Assembly (NCBI RefSeq): GCF_024497955.1
Contig: NZ_JANHKP010000003.1
Location: 186,001 to 250,000 of the forward strand
DNA length: 64,000 nucleotides
Direction: 5' to 3'
DNA from: Streptomyces sp. C10-9-1
GTDB taxonomy: Bacteria > Actinomycetota > Actinomycetes > Streptomycetales > Streptomycetaceae
The notes under the pieces are model-generated. The model was not told the DNA's origin. It made no database searches and saw only the letters and a list, made by a program, of their open reading frames with translations. The translations under genes were made by a program, and so were the position numbers. Below are positions 27,442 to 37,045 of this stretch, piece after piece; the first letter of the stretch is position 1; each line of letters begins with the position of its first letter.

Positions 27442-29547
27442 TCAGCCGGAGACGCCGGCGCGACCGTTCTCTATGCGGCCCATCAGCCGCCGCCGGAAGC
27501 CCTTGTCCTCCGCGGCCGTCACCTCCAGGTCGTACCAGCCGTGCGCGTCGGCGGCGGAGTGGACCACACTGCGGCTGCGCCCCGGCCGGACGGTGATCTC
27601 CCGGGTCCAGTCGTGCAGGTCCGCCTCGTCGACGTACCCCAGCGGCCGCAGGGTGAAGGTCAGCGGCCGGGTTCCGTGGTTGCGCAGGCGCAGGTGGATG
27701 TCGCGCTCGCGGGGGTCCACCCGGGAGGCCACCTCCGCGGTGCCGCCGCGGCGGCCCTCGAACTCGCGCCGGAACCCGCCCGGCCCGGTGATCGTGAAGC
27801 GGTACCCGGCGCCCGTGAGGGGCACCCGCCAGCGGGCCTCGCCGCGCACGTCCCGGTGCTGGGGGACGGCGAACTCCCCCGCATACGGGTAGAGCGCGAA
27901 GTGCGCGCTGGACCGGCCCGTGTTGCGGAGCGTGACGACGAACTCCGCGGCCCCGCCCCGGCTCTCCCGGCCGTGGGCGTCCGGCTGGTAGGGCAGCGGC
28001 CGCGAGGGCCGCACCCCGGGCTCCTGCACGGGCATCCGCTGCTCGTCCGGCGGGGCGGGCCGCCAGCGGCCGGAGAACGGCGGCACCGGAGCGGGCCGGG
28101 CCACCTCGGGCTGGCGGCGGCCGCGGCGGAAGTCGAAGGCGGAGGTGAGGTCGCCGGTGACGGTGCGACGCCAGCGGGTGATGTTCGGCTCCTCGACCCC
28201 GGTCCACCGCTCCAGCAGCCGGATCACCGAGGTGTGGTCGAAGACCTCCGAGCACACGTAGCCGCCGACGGACCAGGGGGAGACGACCAGCATCGGCACC
28301 CGCACGCCCAGGCCGGTCGGCAGCCCCTGCCAGCGCTCCTCGGTGTCGTCCTCGGGCGGCACCGGCGGGGGCACGTGGTCGAAGAAGCCGTCGTTCTCGT
28401 CGTAGGTGACAAGGAACACCGTCCGGCGCCACACCTCGGGATGGGAGGCCAGCGCGTCGAGGATCCGGTAGACGAGGGAGGCGGACGCGGCGGGCGAGGA
28501 GGCACCCGGGTGCTCGGAGTCGACCGCGGAGGGGACCAGGTACGACACCTCCGGCAGGGTGCCGGCGGCCACGTCGGCGCGGAAGGACTCCGCGAGCGTC
28601 CCCGTCCCGACCCTGCGCAGCCCCCGCTCGAAGAGGGAGCGCTCGCCCTCGTCCAGCACGGCGACGCCCTCGTCGAGCGCGGCGAGCAGCCGGGTGCGCT
28701 CGGCCGGAGCGGCGGAGCGCACCGCCGCGTAGAACGCCTCCATGTGGGTGTGGCCTCCGCCCGTGCGGGACAGGGCCTTGCGCGCGATCTCCTTGAAGGT
28801 GGTGAAGAACTCGATGTTGTTGTCGGTGAAGTTCTCCCACTCCGTGTACGTCCGCCAGGTGCGCCCGGCCCGCTCCAGCCGCTCCGCGTAGGTGGGCCAC
28901 GGATAGCCGGGATGGGTGTCCTCGGCGTAGGCCGCGTTGGTCACGGCCCGGGTGCCGTCGGCCTCGTACCCCGTCCAGCCGCTCCACAGGTGGTTGCGGT
29001 TGGGGCTGGTGGAGGTGTGCACCGAGGCGTGGTAGGCGTCGCAGACGGTGAAGGTGTCGGCCAGCTCGTAGTGCAGGGGGAGGTCCCTGCGGTCGTAGTA
29101 GGCCATGGTGGCGGCCGTCTTGGCGGGGACCCAGCCGTCCATCCACCCCTCGCGCCAGGCCCGGGCCCCGCCGGTCCAGGAGTGGTCGAGGTCGCCGATG
29201 TACTGGAGGTCCCTGCTCTGCGCCTCGGCGGCCTCGCGGACCGGGAAGGGCAGGACGCTGCCGCCCGAGGGGCCCGGCTGCTCGAAGACGCTCCGCCCGG
29301 AGGGGAGTTCCACCGCGTTGCGGTCGCCGAAGCCGCGGACGCCGCGCAGCGCGCCGAAGTAGTGGTCGAAGGACCGGTTCTCCTGCATCAGGATCACCAC
29401 GTGCCGCACGGCGTCGAGCCCTCCCGCGGCCGGTCCGGCCGCGAGCGCGGCGTGCACGGAGGGCGGCAGCACCGATCCGGCCGCCGCGGCGCCGAGCGCC
29501 CCGGTGCCGAGTGCGAGCATCCTTCTGCGGGACATGTCCGGTGGCAT
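27442..29547 (-). CDS. Tat-exported phosphocholine-type phospholipase C
   Basis: This 701-residue extracellular phosphoesterase has a twin-arginine signal (SRRRMLALG followed by an Ala-rich hydrophobic stretch). The catalytic domain starts with HVVILMQENRSFDHYFGALRG, the signature of bacterial PLC/acid phosphatase A-type enzymes, and continues with FLVTYDENDGFFDHVPPP. Two C-terminal beta domains typical of phosphocholine-specific PLC follow (from ~residue 500). It cleaves phosphatidylcholine or sphingomyelin, releasing phosphate-containing headgroups. ATG 29547 has AGAGG 7 nt upstream; ATG 29535 is an alternative. Confidence 0.9.
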   Translation of the reverse strand: MPPDMSRRRMLALGTGALGAAAAGSVLPPSVHAALAAGPAAGGLDAVRHVVILMQENRSFDHYFGALRGVRGFGDRNAVELPSGRSVFEQPGPSGGSVLPFPVREAAEAQSRDLQYIGDLDHSWTGGARAWREGWMDGWVPAKTAATMAYYDRRDLPLHYELADTFTVCDAYHASVHTSTSPNRNHLWSGWTGYEADGTRAVTNAAYAEDTHPGYPWPTYAERLERAGRTWRTYTEWENFTDNNIEFFTTFKEIARKALSRTGGGHTHMEAFYAAVRSAAPAERTRLLAALDEGVAVLDEGERSLFERGLRRVGTGTLAESFRADVAAGTLPEVSYLVPSAVDSEHPGASSPAASASLVYRILDALASHPEVWRRTVFLVTYDENDGFFDHVPPPVPPEDDTEERWQGLPTGLGVRVPMLVVSPWSVGGYVCSEVFDHTSVIRLLERWTGVEEPNITRWRRTVTGDLTSAFDFRRGRRQPEVARPAPVPPFSGRWRPAPPDEQRMPVQEPGVRPSRPLPYQPDAHGRESRGGAAEFVVTLRNTGRSSAHFALYPYAGEFAVPQHRDVRGEARWRVPLTGAGYRFTITGPGGFRREFEGRRGGTAEVASRVDPRERDIHLRLRNHGTRPLTFTLRPLGYVDEADLHDWTREITVRPGRSRSVVHSAADAHGWYDLEVTAAEDKGFRRRLMGRIENGRAGVSG

Positions 29548-29823
29548 CCGCGACCTCTTCGTCCGGTCCTCGACGGTTCGTTGGCGGTCCGGCGGACGGC
29601 GCCGGCCCGGTGGCCGGGCCCGAGCACCGGACACGGCGGGACGCTAGTCGGCACGGATGGCGCCGAGGCGGCGTGGGGGCGGCCCGGGGGTGAATGCGCG
29701 GACGGGGCCCCGAGTCGACTTCCGGCCACGGCGCACGGCGGCCCTGCGCGGCGGCGGACCGGCCCGTCGGGAATCGGTCCGCGGTCGCGGGGAGGCAGCG
29801 CGGTGTCACCCTCTGCTGGCACG

Positions 29824-30738
29824 ATGGCCGGCATGGACAACTGGGGGATTCGTCAGGCGGCGCTGACGCCGGTGGAGTCCGCGGAGTTCGCCCGTGCGCT
29901 CCACACCTCGCCCGGCCCGCTCCCGGGGTCCGGGACGGCGCCCTTTCCGGTCGTCGTGCACCGGCCCGGGGCCTCGCTGGCCGAGCGCCGGGAGTCACTG
30001 CGCGAGGTGTACCGGGCGATCGTGGCCCGGCTGGGCGAACCGACGCTCTACGGCGGCTCGGCGTACGGTCCGCGGGTGCGGTGGCGGGACGGCCGCCGCA
30101 CGGTCCTGCTCTCCGGGGACCAGCAGCGCGTGGGCCTGTCCGTGCACGACACGGCGACCCTGGAGTGCGAGGAGCACCGCGTCTTCGCCTGGGGCGGCAC
30201 CGGTCGCGACGACGCCCCGTACGACACCGGCTTCCTGCCCTACGTGTGGCAGCTGGACCGCGGCGGGCCGGGCGAGCGGCCCGTGGAGGCGCCCCCGGCC
30301 CGGGGCGCGGCGAGCCTCGACCACTTCGGCAGCAGCCTGGAACTGCTGCTGGCGGCGTGGATCGAGCAGCTGCCGGTTCAGGTCGGCACGGACTGGGCCA
30401 GCTTCTGCCTGACCAGCGCCGCCGACCGGGGCCGGCAGCTGGTGGTGTCCTTCAGCGTCGAGGACGGTCTGCACGCGGCGATCGACGACCGGGACGCCCC
30501 CCGGGACGAGCTGCGCACCCGGACGATGCGGGACCGGGGCTGGCAGTCGCACGACCGGGGGTGGTGGCAGACGGAGTACCCGGTTCCCGACCGTCCGGAG
30601 ACGGCGGCCCTGGCCCGGCTGGTCATCACCGAACTCCGGGCCCGCGGCACGGGGGCGCCGGAGGAACTTCGGGCCCGCGACGTCAGCTGCAAGGACAACG
30701 GCGACATGCGGCTGCCGGGCCTGGGCATCCGCCACTGA
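29824..30738 (+). CDS. Uncharacterised soluble protein (304 aa)
   Basis: The product starts at ATG 29824 (or 29833, MDNWGIRQAALTPVE) with no clear ribosome-binding site. It contains a beta-rich N-terminal half with tryptophan-rich stretches (RVRWRDGRRTVLLSGDQQRV, VFAWGGTGRDDAPYDTG) and a mixed C-terminal half ending WWQTEYPVPDRPETAALARL. There is no signal or membrane segment. The codon pattern agrees with a true gene and I recall similar Streptomyces-only proteins, but no function can be assigned. Divergent from the phospholipase gene. Confidence 0.7.
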   Translation: MAGMDNWGIRQAALTPVESAEFARALHTSPGPLPGSGTAPFPVVVHRPGASLAERRESLREVYRAIVARLGEPTLYGGSAYGPRVRWRDGRRTVLLSGDQQRVGLSVHDTATLECEEHRVFAWGGTGRDDAPYDTGFLPYVWQLDRGGPGERPVEAPPARGAASLDHFGSSLELLLAAWIEQLPVQVGTDWASFCLTSAADRGRQLVVSFSVEDGLHAAIDDRDAPRDELRTRTMRDRGWQSHDRGWWQTEYPVPDRPETAALARLVITELRARGTGAPEELRARDVSCKDNGDMRLPGLGIRH

Positions 30739-30766
30739 ACCGGTCCGCCCACCGGGCGGCCCCCGC

Positions 30767-30787
30767 GCCCCGGACCGGGCCCGGGGC
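30767..30787. terminator. Weak hairpin between convergent genes
   Basis: GCCCCGG (30767-30773) and CCGGGGC (30781-30787) form a 7-bp stem between two convergent stops. Confidence 0.35.
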
Positions 30788-30801
30788 CGCCGGGAGGCGC
30801 G

Positions 30802-31086
30802 TCAGGAGCCGAGGAGGCCGGTGACCGGAGCGAGCTGGCTCGTCAGCGGGTCCAGGTCGTGCGGGACTCCGGCGAGCCGGTTGAGGCCGGCCAGCTGCTC
30901 GGAGGGGGCGGGGAGGGCCTCGCCGTGCTCGGGGCCGACCGAGTCGGCGGACAGGGCGTCGAGCTCGTCCATCACGGAGAGCGGCTGGAGGGGGGACACG
31001 GGGGCCGCGGTGGCGGCGGGCGCCGCGAGGGCGGACGCCCCGGCGGCGAGGGCCACGGCTGCCATTACACGCTGTGCAGTGCTCAT
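30802..31086 (-). CDS. Small secreted protein (94 aa)
   Basis: The product starts at ATG 31086 and carries a Sec signal peptide (MSTAQRVMAAVALAAG..., predicted cleavage after ATAA near residue 27). The mature part has about 67 residues with repeated PLxxL and LxGL elements (LQPLSVMDELDAL, SEQLAGLNRLAG, LDPLTSQLAPVTGLLG). No Cys is present, so it is not a chaplin. An in-frame start at 31113 is less likely because it would put charged residues before the signal. Role unknown; possibly cell-surface. Confidence 0.72.
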   Translation of the reverse strand: MSTAQRVMAAVALAAGASALAAPAATAAPVSPLQPLSVMDELDALSADSVGPEHGEALPAPSEQLAGLNRLAGVPHDLDPLTSQLAPVTGLLGS

Positions 31087-31145
31087 GCCGTGACAACGCC
31101 CCGCCCCCGCCATCGGTCACGGGGTGCCCGTCCCCCGGTGGGACG

Positions 31146-31187
31146 CGGAAGGGGCGGTGCGCACCACCGTGCGCACCGCCCCTTCCG
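31146..31187 (-). terminator. gatB terminator, perfect 19-bp stem
   Basis: Arms 31146-31164 and 31169-31187 are exact reverse complements with a CACC loop, starting 18 nt after the gatB stop. Ends the gat operon. Confidence 0.8.
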
Positions 31188-31204
31188 ACCGCGGCCGGCC
31201 GGTG

Positions 31205-32713
31205 TCAGCCCTCGACGCCCAGCCGCTGGAGGATCAGCTCCTTGACGCGTGCCGCGTCGGCCTGGCCGCGCGTGGTCTTCATGACCGCGCCGACCAGTGC
31301 GCCGACGGCCGCCACCTTGCCGCCGCGGATCTTGTCGGCGACGGCCGCGTTGCCCGCGATGGCCTCGTCGACGGCCGCACCCAGCGCACCGTCGTCCGAG
31401 ACGACCTTCAGGCCGCGCTTCTCGACGACCGTGTCCGGGTCGCCCTCGCCCGCGAGCACACCCACGATGACCTGGCGGGCCAGCTTGTCGTTGAGCTCGC
31501 CGGCCGCGACCAGCTCGGCGATCCGGGCGACCTGCGCCGGGGTGATGTCCAGCTCGTCCAGCGAGCGCCCCGACTCGTTGGCGCTGCGGGCCAGCTCGCC
31601 CATCCACCACTTGCGGGCCGCGGCGGGCCGCGCGCCGGCCTCGACGGTGGCCGCGATCAGGTCGACGGCGCCCGCGTTGAGGATGGCCTGCATCTCCAGT
31701 GCCGGGACGCCCCACTCCTCGCGGAGCCGGTTGCGGCGCAGCCGGGGAAGCTCGGGCAGGGTGGCCCGCAGCTCCTCGACCCAGGCACGCGGCGGGGCGA
31801 CGGGGACCAGGTCGGGCTCGGGGAAGTAGCGGTAGTCCTCCGCCTCCTCCTTGACCCGGCCGGAGGTCGTGGAGCCGTCGTCCTCGTGGAAGTGGCGGGT
31901 CTCCTGCACGATGCTGCCGCCGGAGGACAGCACCGCGGCGTGCCGCTGGATCTCGAAGCGGGCCGCCCGCTCCACGCTGCGCAGCGAGTTGACGTTCTTC
32001 GTCTCGGAGCGCGTGCCGAACCGCTCGGAGCCCTTCGGCATCAGCGAGAGGTTCACGTCGCAGCGCATCTGGCCCATCTCCATGCGGGCCTCGGACACGC
32101 CGAGAGCCCGGATGAGTTCGCGCAGCTCGGCGACGTACGCCTTGGCGACCTCGGGGGCGCGCTCGCCCGCGCCGGTGATCGGCTTGGTGACGATCTCGAT
32201 GAGCGGGATGCCGGCGCGGTTGTAGTCCAGCAGGGAGTGGGAGGCGCCGTGGATGCGGCCGGTGGCCCCGCCGACGTGGGTCGACTTGCCGGTGTCCTCC
32301 TCCATGTGGGCGCGCTCGATCTCGACGCGGAAGACCTCCCCGTCCTCCAGCTGCACGTCGAGGTAGCCGTCGAAGGCGATGGGCTCGTCGTACTGGGAGG
32401 TCTGGAAGTTCTTCGGCATGTCCGGATAGAAGTAGTTCTTCCGGGCGAAGCGGCACCACTCGGCGATCTCGCAGTGCAGCGCGAGGCCGATCTTGACGGC
32501 CGACTCGACGCCGGTCGCGTTGACGACCGGGAGGGAGCCGGGCAGGCCGAGGCAGGTGGGGCAGGTCTGCGCGTTGGGCTGGGCGCCCAGCTCCGTGGAG
32601 CAGCCGCAGAACATCTTGGTCTTGGTGCCGAGCTCGACATGGACCTCCAGGCCCATGACGGGGTCGTAGGACGCCAGGGCGTCCTCGTACGACACCAGGT
32701 CAGTGACGGTCAC
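31205..32713 (-). CDS. gatB: Asp-tRNA(Asn)/Glu-tRNA(Gln) amidotransferase subunit B
   Basis: The 502-residue GatB binds mischarged tRNA and carries the kinase/transamidation site fed with ammonia by GatA. Family motifs are [19 protein letters not shown], the Cys pair in [28 protein letters not shown], and the C-terminal YqeY-like helical tail ending [11 protein letters not shown]. The GTG at 32713 gives (V/M)[12 protein letters not shown], with GAGGGAAG about 6 nt upstream. Last gene of gatC-gatA-orf-gatB. Confidence 0.96.
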   Translation of the reverse strand: MTVTDLVSYEDALASYDPVMGLEVHVELGTKTKMFCGCSTELGAQPNAQTCPTCLGLPGSLPVVNATGVESAVKIGLALHCEIAEWCRFARKNYFYPDMPKNFQTSQYDEPIAFDGYLDVQLEDGEVFRVEIERAHMEEDTGKSTHVGGATGRIHGASHSLLDYNRAGIPLIEIVTKPITGAGERAPEVAKAYVAELRELIRALGVSEARMEMGQMRCDVNLSLMPKGSERFGTRSETKNVNSLRSVERAARFEIQRHAAVLSSGGSIVQETRHFHEDDGSTTSGRVKEEAEDYRYFPEPDLVPVAPPRAWVEELRATLPELPRLRRNRLREEWGVPALEMQAILNAGAVDLIAATVEAGARPAAARKWWMGELARSANESGRSLDELDITPAQVARIAELVAAGELNDKLARQVIVGVLAGEGDPDTVVEKRGLKVVSDDGALGAAVDEAIAGNAAVADKIRGGKVAAVGALVGAVMKTTRGQADAARVKELILQRLGVEG

Positions 32714-32727
32714 GTGAAACTTCCCTC

Positions 32728-32970
32728 TCAGCCCAGCAGGACGTCGTCGTCGCCGAGCCGCTTGAGCTCGCGGTACAGGATGGCGAGGCCCGTGACGATC
32801 GCGGCGGCGGACACCGCGGCGTCGGCGAGGCGCAGGAAGTCGTTGTCCTTGCGGGCCATCTTGATCTGCTTGGCCACGCTGATCCCACCGAAGGCGGTGC
32901 TGGCCAGCGACACGTACAGACCGGTCTTGGACTTCTTGAAGTTCTTGGCCTTCTTTGCCATGGCGCTCAT
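32728..32970 (-). CDS. Small membrane protein inside the gat operon (80 aa)
   Basis: This 80-residue basic protein has a Lys-rich N-terminus ([10 protein letters not shown]), one hydrophobic segment near residues 18-33 and a second near 52-66, then [14 protein letters not shown]. Its ATG at 32970 overlaps the gatA stop (ATGA), so translation is coupled; an internal ATG at 32961 is also possible. It sits between gatA and gatB, 14 nt before gatB. I recall an equivalent at this position in S. coelicolor. Function unknown; a membrane link for GatCAB would be speculation. Confidence 0.8.
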   Translation of the reverse strand: MSAMAKKAKNFKKSKTGLYVSLASTAFGGISVAKQIKMARKDNDFLRLADAAVSAAAIVTGLAILYRELKRLGDDDVLLG

Positions 32971-34466
32971 AGCGAGGGTGCCTCCTCCAGCAGGGTGTGG
33001 CCCCACCTTTCCACGAAGGCGGCCTCGACGGCGGCTCCGACCTTGTACAGCCGGTCGTCCTTCATGGCGGGGGCGATGATCTGCAGGCCGACGGGCAGGC
33101 CGTCCTCGGGCGCGAGACCGCACGGCAGGGACATCGCCGCGTTGCCGGCCAGGTTGGTCGGAATGGTGCACAGGTCGGCGAGGTACATCGCCATCGGGTC
33201 GTCGGCGCGCTCGCCGATCGGGAAGGCGGTGGTCGGGGTCGTCGGGGAGACGATCACGTCGACCTGCTCGAACGCCTTCTCGAAGTCGCGCGTGATCAGG
33301 GTGCGGACCTTCTGCGCGGAGCCGTAGTAGGCGTCGTAGTAGCCGGAGCTCAGCGCGTAGGTGCCGAGCATGATGCGCCGCTTGACCTCGGCGCCGAAGC
33401 CGGCCTCCCGGGTGAGGGAGGTGACGTCCTCCGCGGACCGGGTGCCGTCGTCGCCGACCCGCAGCCCGTAGCGCATGGCGTCGAAGCGGGCGAGGTTCGA
33501 GGAGCACTCGGACGGCGCGATCAGGTAGTACGCCGCGAGCGCCAGGTCGAAGGAGGGGCAGTCCAGCTCGACGACCTCCGCGCCGAGCTCCTTCAGCAGC
33601 CCGACGGACTCCTCGAAGCGCTGGACGACGCCGGCCTGGTAGCCCTCGCCGCGGAACTGCCTGACCACGCCCACGCGCATGCCCTGCACGCTGCCGTTGC
33701 GGGCCGCCTCGACGACCGGCGGGACCGGGGCGTCGATCGAGGTGGAGTCGAGGGGGTCGTGGCCCGCGATGGCCTCGTGCAGCAGGGCCGCGTCGAGGAC
33801 GGTCCGGGCGCAGGGGCCGCCCTGGTCCAGGGAGGACGAGAAGGCCACCATGCCGTAGCGGGAGACCGCGCCGTAGGTGGGCTTGACGCCGACGGTAGCG
33901 GTGACGGCCGCGGGCTGGCGGATGGAGCCGCCGGTGTCCGTGCCGATGGCCAGCGGGGCCTGGAAGGAGGCGAGGGCCGCGGAGGAGCCGCCGCCGGAGC
34001 CGCCGGGGATCCGGGTGAGGTCCCACGGGTTGCCCGTCGGGCCGTAGGCGCTGTTCTCGGTGGAGGACCCCATGGCGAACTCGTCCATGTTGGTCTTACC
34101 GAGGATGACCACGTCGGCGTCCTTGAGCCGCTTGGTCAGCGTGGCGTCGTAGGGCGGGATCCAGCCTTCGAGGATCTTCGAGCCCACGGTGGTGGGCATG
34201 GAGCGCGTGGTGAAGATGTCCTTCAGCGCGAGCGGCACGCCGGCCAGCGGGCCGAGCTCCTCGCCGCGGGCGCGCTTGGCGTCGACCTCGCGGGCCTGCG
34301 CGAGGGCGCCCTCGCGGTCGACGTGCAGGAAGGCGTGGACCTTCTCGTCCACGGCCTCGATGCGGGCGAGATGGGCCTCGGTCACCTCGACGGCGGTGAG
34401 TTCGCCGGCGGCGATCCGCCGGGCCGTCTCGGCTGCCGTGAGCTTGATGATGCTGTTGTCCGTCAT
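32967..34466 (-). CDS. gatA: Asp-tRNA(Asn)/Glu-tRNA(Gln) amidotransferase subunit A
   Basis: The 499-residue amidase subunit hydrolyses glutamine to supply ammonia to GatB. The amidase signature is complete: Lys in [11 protein letters not shown], the Gly/Ser loop [14 protein letters not shown], and the Ser-cisSer region [16 protein letters not shown] 34466 has GAGGAG 8 nt upstream, while a GTG three codons earlier (34475) overlaps the gatC stop but lacks spacing. Start 5 nt after gatC, stop overlapping the 80 aa gene. Confidence 0.96.
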   Translation of the reverse strand: MTDNSIIKLTAAETARRIAAGELTAVEVTEAHLARIEAVDEKVHAFLHVDREGALAQAREVDAKRARGEELGPLAGVPLALKDIFTTRSMPTTVGSKILEGWIPPYDATLTKRLKDADVVILGKTNMDEFAMGSSTENSAYGPTGNPWDLTRIPGGSGGGSSAALASFQAPLAIGTDTGGSIRQPAAVTATVGVKPTYGAVSRYGMVAFSSSLDQGGPCARTVLDAALLHEAIAGHDPLDSTSIDAPVPPVVEAARNGSVQGMRVGVVRQFRGEGYQAGVVQRFEESVGLLKELGAEVVELDCPSFDLALAAYYLIAPSECSSNLARFDAMRYGLRVGDDGTRSAEDVTSLTREAGFGAEVKRRIMLGTYALSSGYYDAYYGSAQKVRTLITRDFEKAFEQVDVIVSPTTPTTAFPIGERADDPMAMYLADLCTIPTNLAGNAAMSLPCGLAPEDGLPVGLQIIAPAMKDDRLYKVGAAVEAAFVERWGHTLLEEAPSL

Positions 34467-34471
34467 GGCGG

Positions 34472-34768
34472 TCACTCCTCACCCAGGATCTGCGGCACCT
34501 TGAAACGCTGCTGCTCCTGGGCCGGCGCGCCGGAGAGCGCCTGCTCGGGGGTGAGCGACGGGCGGACCTCGTCCGCGCGCATGACGTTGGTCAGCGGCAG
34601 CGGGTGGGAGGTGGGCGGTACGTCTTGGTCGGCGACCTCGGAGACGCGGGCGACCGCGCCGATGATGTCGTCGAGCTGTCCGGCGAAGTGGTCGAGCTCT
34701 TCACCGGACAGCTCCAGGCGCGCCAGCCGGGCGAGGTGGGCGACCTCCTCGCGCGTGATGCCAGGCAT
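34472..34768 (-). CDS. gatC: Asp-tRNA(Asn)/Glu-tRNA(Gln) amidotransferase subunit C
   Basis: The 98-residue stabilising subunit wraps around GatA. The pattern [20 protein letters not shown] and the central [19 protein letters not shown] are typical, with a C-terminal R(F)KVPQILGE segment. ATG 34768 has GAGGAT 8 nt upstream. It heads the gat operon; a candidate -10 TAGGAT lies 39 nt upstream of the start. Confidence 0.95.
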   Translation of the reverse strand: MPGITREEVAHLARLARLELSGEELDHFAGQLDDIIGAVARVSEVADQDVPPTSHPLPLTNVMRADEVRPSLTPEQALSGAPAQEQQRFKVPQILGEE

Positions 34769-34806
34769 GCAGCGATCCTCAGGGTGAGTGTGTGGGCTTT
34801 GGCCCA

Positions 34807-34812
34807 ATCCTA
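34807..34812 (-). promoter_or_regulatory. Candidate -10 box of the gat operon (TAGGAT)
   Basis: On the minus strand TAGGAT matches the Streptomyces -10 consensus. It would give a leader of about 32 nt with the gatC ribosome-binding site. A TTGCAC lies 20 nt further upstream, a longer than ideal spacer. Confidence 0.45.
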
Positions 34813-34889
34813 TGGGGCGGGGCGGGGTGCCCGTGCAACGGATGCGGCCCGCCCCCGCCCCGGCTGCCGGGCCCGCCTCCCGCCGCCGC

Positions 34890-34913
34890 CCCGGTGCGGG
34901 CCGGGGCACCGGG
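34890..34913 (-). terminator. Candidate terminator after the second GGDEF/EAL gene
   Basis: CCCGGTGC and GCACCGGG form an 8-bp stem with an 8-nt loop, 15 nt past the stop on the minus strand. Confidence 0.4.
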
Positions 34914-34927
34914 TGGGGAGGCCGCCG

Positions 34928-37045
34928 TCAGGTCACCGCGCGGCGCGGGGAGGGCTGCGGCGGGGGCCTCTCCCCGGCCGGGAGGGCGGGGCGGCCCCAG
35001 CCGCGCCCGCCGCGCGCCAGCAGCCACGCCGTGGTCTCGGCGGGCGGCATCGCCGCCGCGACCAGCCACCCCTGCACCGCGTCGCAGCGCAGGTCCCGCA
35101 GTCGCTCCCAGGTCTCGTCGTCCTCCACGCCCTCGGCGACGACCAGCAGCCCCAGCGAGTGGGCGAGGTCCACGGTGCAGCGGACGATCTCGGCGTCCTC
35201 GGCGTCGCGGGCCAGCCGGGCGACGAAGGAGCGGTCGATCTTCAGCTCGCTGACGGGCAGCCGCCGCAGGTGCACCAGGGAGGAGTAGCCGGTGCCGAAG
35301 TCGTCCAGCGACATCTTCACCCCGTGGTCGGCGAGACCGGCGAGGGTGTCGGCGGCCCGCTGGGGCTCCTCCAGCAGCACGTGCTCGGTGATCTCCAGCT
35401 GGAGCGCGGCCGGGGGCACGCCGTGGCGGGCCAGCCGGGCGGCGACCGCACCGGCGAAGCCGGGGGTGTGGACGTCGCGGGGCGAGACGTTCACCGCGAC
35501 GGGGACGTCCAGTCCCTGGGCCCGCCAGGTGGCCGCCTGGGCCAGGGCGGTCTCCAGCACGTACTCCGTCAGGTGCGGCATCAGTCCCGAGGACTCGGCG
35601 ATCGCGATGAACTCGTCCGGAGGCACCCGGCCGCGCTCCGGGTGCACCCAGCGCACCAGGGCCTCCAGGCCCGAGACCTGGCCGTCGAAGCGGACCTTGG
35701 GCTGGTAGTGGAGCTCCACGTCGCCCGCGTCGAGCGCCCGGCGCAGGTCGCCGAGGAGGCCGAGGCGGTCGGGGGTGTTGCTGTCCCGCTTGGACTCGTA
35801 CACCTCCACGCCCGTGCGGTCCCGCTTGGCCTGGTACATGGCCACGTCGGCGCGGCGCAGCAGACCCTCCGCGTCGAGAGCGTGGTCGGGGAAGACGGCG
35901 AGCCCGGCACTGGCCTCCAGGACGAGGGTGAGCCCGTCGAGGTCGAGCGGGGAGGACAGCTCCGCGACCAGGTGCCGGGCGACGCGCTGGGCACTGGTCG
36001 TGGAGTCCGCGGCGGGCAGCAGCACGGCGAACTCGTCACCGCCGAGGCGGGCTGCCTCGGCGCCCCGCGGCAGGGCCAGCCGCAGGCGCTCGGCGATCTG
36101 GAGCAGCAGCCGGTCCCCGGCCAGGTGGCCGAGGGTGTCGTTGACCGAGCGGAAGCGGTCGAGGTCGATCAGCACCAGCGCGGAGCGGGCGCCGGAGTTC
36201 TCGGCGTCGTCCAGGGCCGTCCAGGTGCGCTCCAGGAGCCACTGGCGGTTGGGGAGCCCGGTCAGCGGGTCCTTGAGCTGCTCCTCGGCCCGGGCCCGGG
36301 CGATCCAGAGGGTGGAGTCCAGGGCGATCAGCGGCACGGCGAAGAGCGGGAGCAGCAGCGGAACGGCGACGGCCACCACGCAGATCAGGGGCGCGATGCC
36401 GACCAGGGCGACGGCGAACAGGCCCTGCCGCAGCAGCGCCGTGCGGGCGAGGGTGGGCAGCCCGCCGCCCTGCGGGGCGAGGGCGTACCACAGGAGCAGC
36501 CGGGTGACGGCGATGCAGGCGGTGGCCGCCAGCACGATCTCGGGAGCGGCGCCGACCCCCCAGTGGAGCGGGTCCCACGGCTCCTCGACCGTGGGGACGG
36601 TGCCGAAGCAGGCCAGCACCAGCGCCGCGGCGCCGATGCCGAGGATGTCGGCGGCGCCGTGCACCAGGCCCTGGCGGCGCCGGGTGCGCCCGACGGCCGC
36701 GACGAAGGCGGCCACGGCGAGGCCGACGAGGGAGGCGGGCACCCAGCCGTAGAGCAGCAGGGTGGCCAGGGCGAGCGCGGAGCCCGAGCCCGTCCCACCC
36801 CACCAGCGTTCGCGCCCGAGGGCGACGAGATGGGCGACGATGGTGCCGGAGAGCACGGCGAGGGACCAGCCGGCCGTTCCGCCGGGGAAGAGCGCGCCGC
36901 CCGCCGCGAGCGTGGTGGCCACGCCCGCGAGGACCATCAGCCCGGCGGCGGCGACGACCGCAGCGGGCAGCACGGGGACCGCCCTGGCCAGGGCCGTGAG
37001 TGCACGCGGTCGCGAGACCGTGGCGGCGCTCTCGGTCGGTTTCAT
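34928..37045 (-). CDS. rmdB: Membrane GGDEF-EAL protein, RmdB-like c-di-GMP phosphodiesterase
   Basis: The 705-residue protein has about seven to eight membrane helices (residues ~20-245), a GGDEF domain (~258-425) and an EAL domain (~435-690). The EAL site is intact: LEALVRW (460-466), NVS, LEITE, DDFGTGYSSL, KIDRSF, AEGVE. GGDEF is present at 335-339, but the product-inhibition site reads RGAE (327-330) instead of RxxD. Net phosphodiesterase activity is likely, as reported for the RmdA/RmdB regulators of Streptomyces development. Position beside gatCAB and ligA matches S. coelicolor SCO5495 (rmdB), from memory. ATG 37045 is chosen; the frame upstream is low-complexity. Confidence 0.88.
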   Translation of the reverse strand: MKPTESAATVSRPRALTALARAVPVLPAAVVAAAGLMVLAGVATTLAAGGALFPGGTAGWSLAVLSGTIVAHLVALGRERWWGGTGSGSALALATLLLYGWVPASLVGLAVAAFVAAVGRTRRRQGLVHGAADILGIGAAALVLACFGTVPTVEEPWDPLHWGVGAAPEIVLAATACIAVTRLLLWYALAPQGGGLPTLARTALLRQGLFAVALVGIAPLICVVAVAVPLLLPLFAVPLIALDSTLWIARARAEEQLKDPLTGLPNRQWLLERTWTALDDAENSGARSALVLIDLDRFRSVNDTLGHLAGDRLLLQIAERLRLALPRGAEAARLGGDEFAVLLPAADSTTSAQRVARHLVAELSSPLDLDGLTLVLEASAGLAVFPDHALDAEGLLRRADVAMYQAKRDRTGVEVYESKRDSNTPDRLGLLGDLRRALDAGDVELHYQPKVRFDGQVSGLEALVRWVHPERGRVPPDEFIAIAESSGLMPHLTEYVLETALAQAATWRAQGLDVPVAVNVSPRDVHTPGFAGAVAARLARHGVPPAALQLEITEHVLLEEPQRAADTLAGLADHGVKMSLDDFGTGYSSLVHLRRLPVSELKIDRSFVARLARDAEDAEIVRCTVDLAHSLGLLVVAEGVEDDETWERLRDLRCDAVQGWLVAAAMPPAETTAWLLARGGRGWGRPALPAGERPPPQPSPRRAVT

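Noticed and set aside
24407..29998. 1863-codon open frame on the minus strand
   Set aside because: Same-strand shadow of the MMPL, phospholipase and GNAT genes in another frame, dominated by Arg/Pro/Gly; it crosses several real gene boundaries and terminators.
30802..31086. Small secreted protein as a chaplin or rodlin
   Set aside because: No Cys pair and no chaplin-like GxxSGNxxx pattern; only a signal peptide and Leu/Pro-rich repeats.
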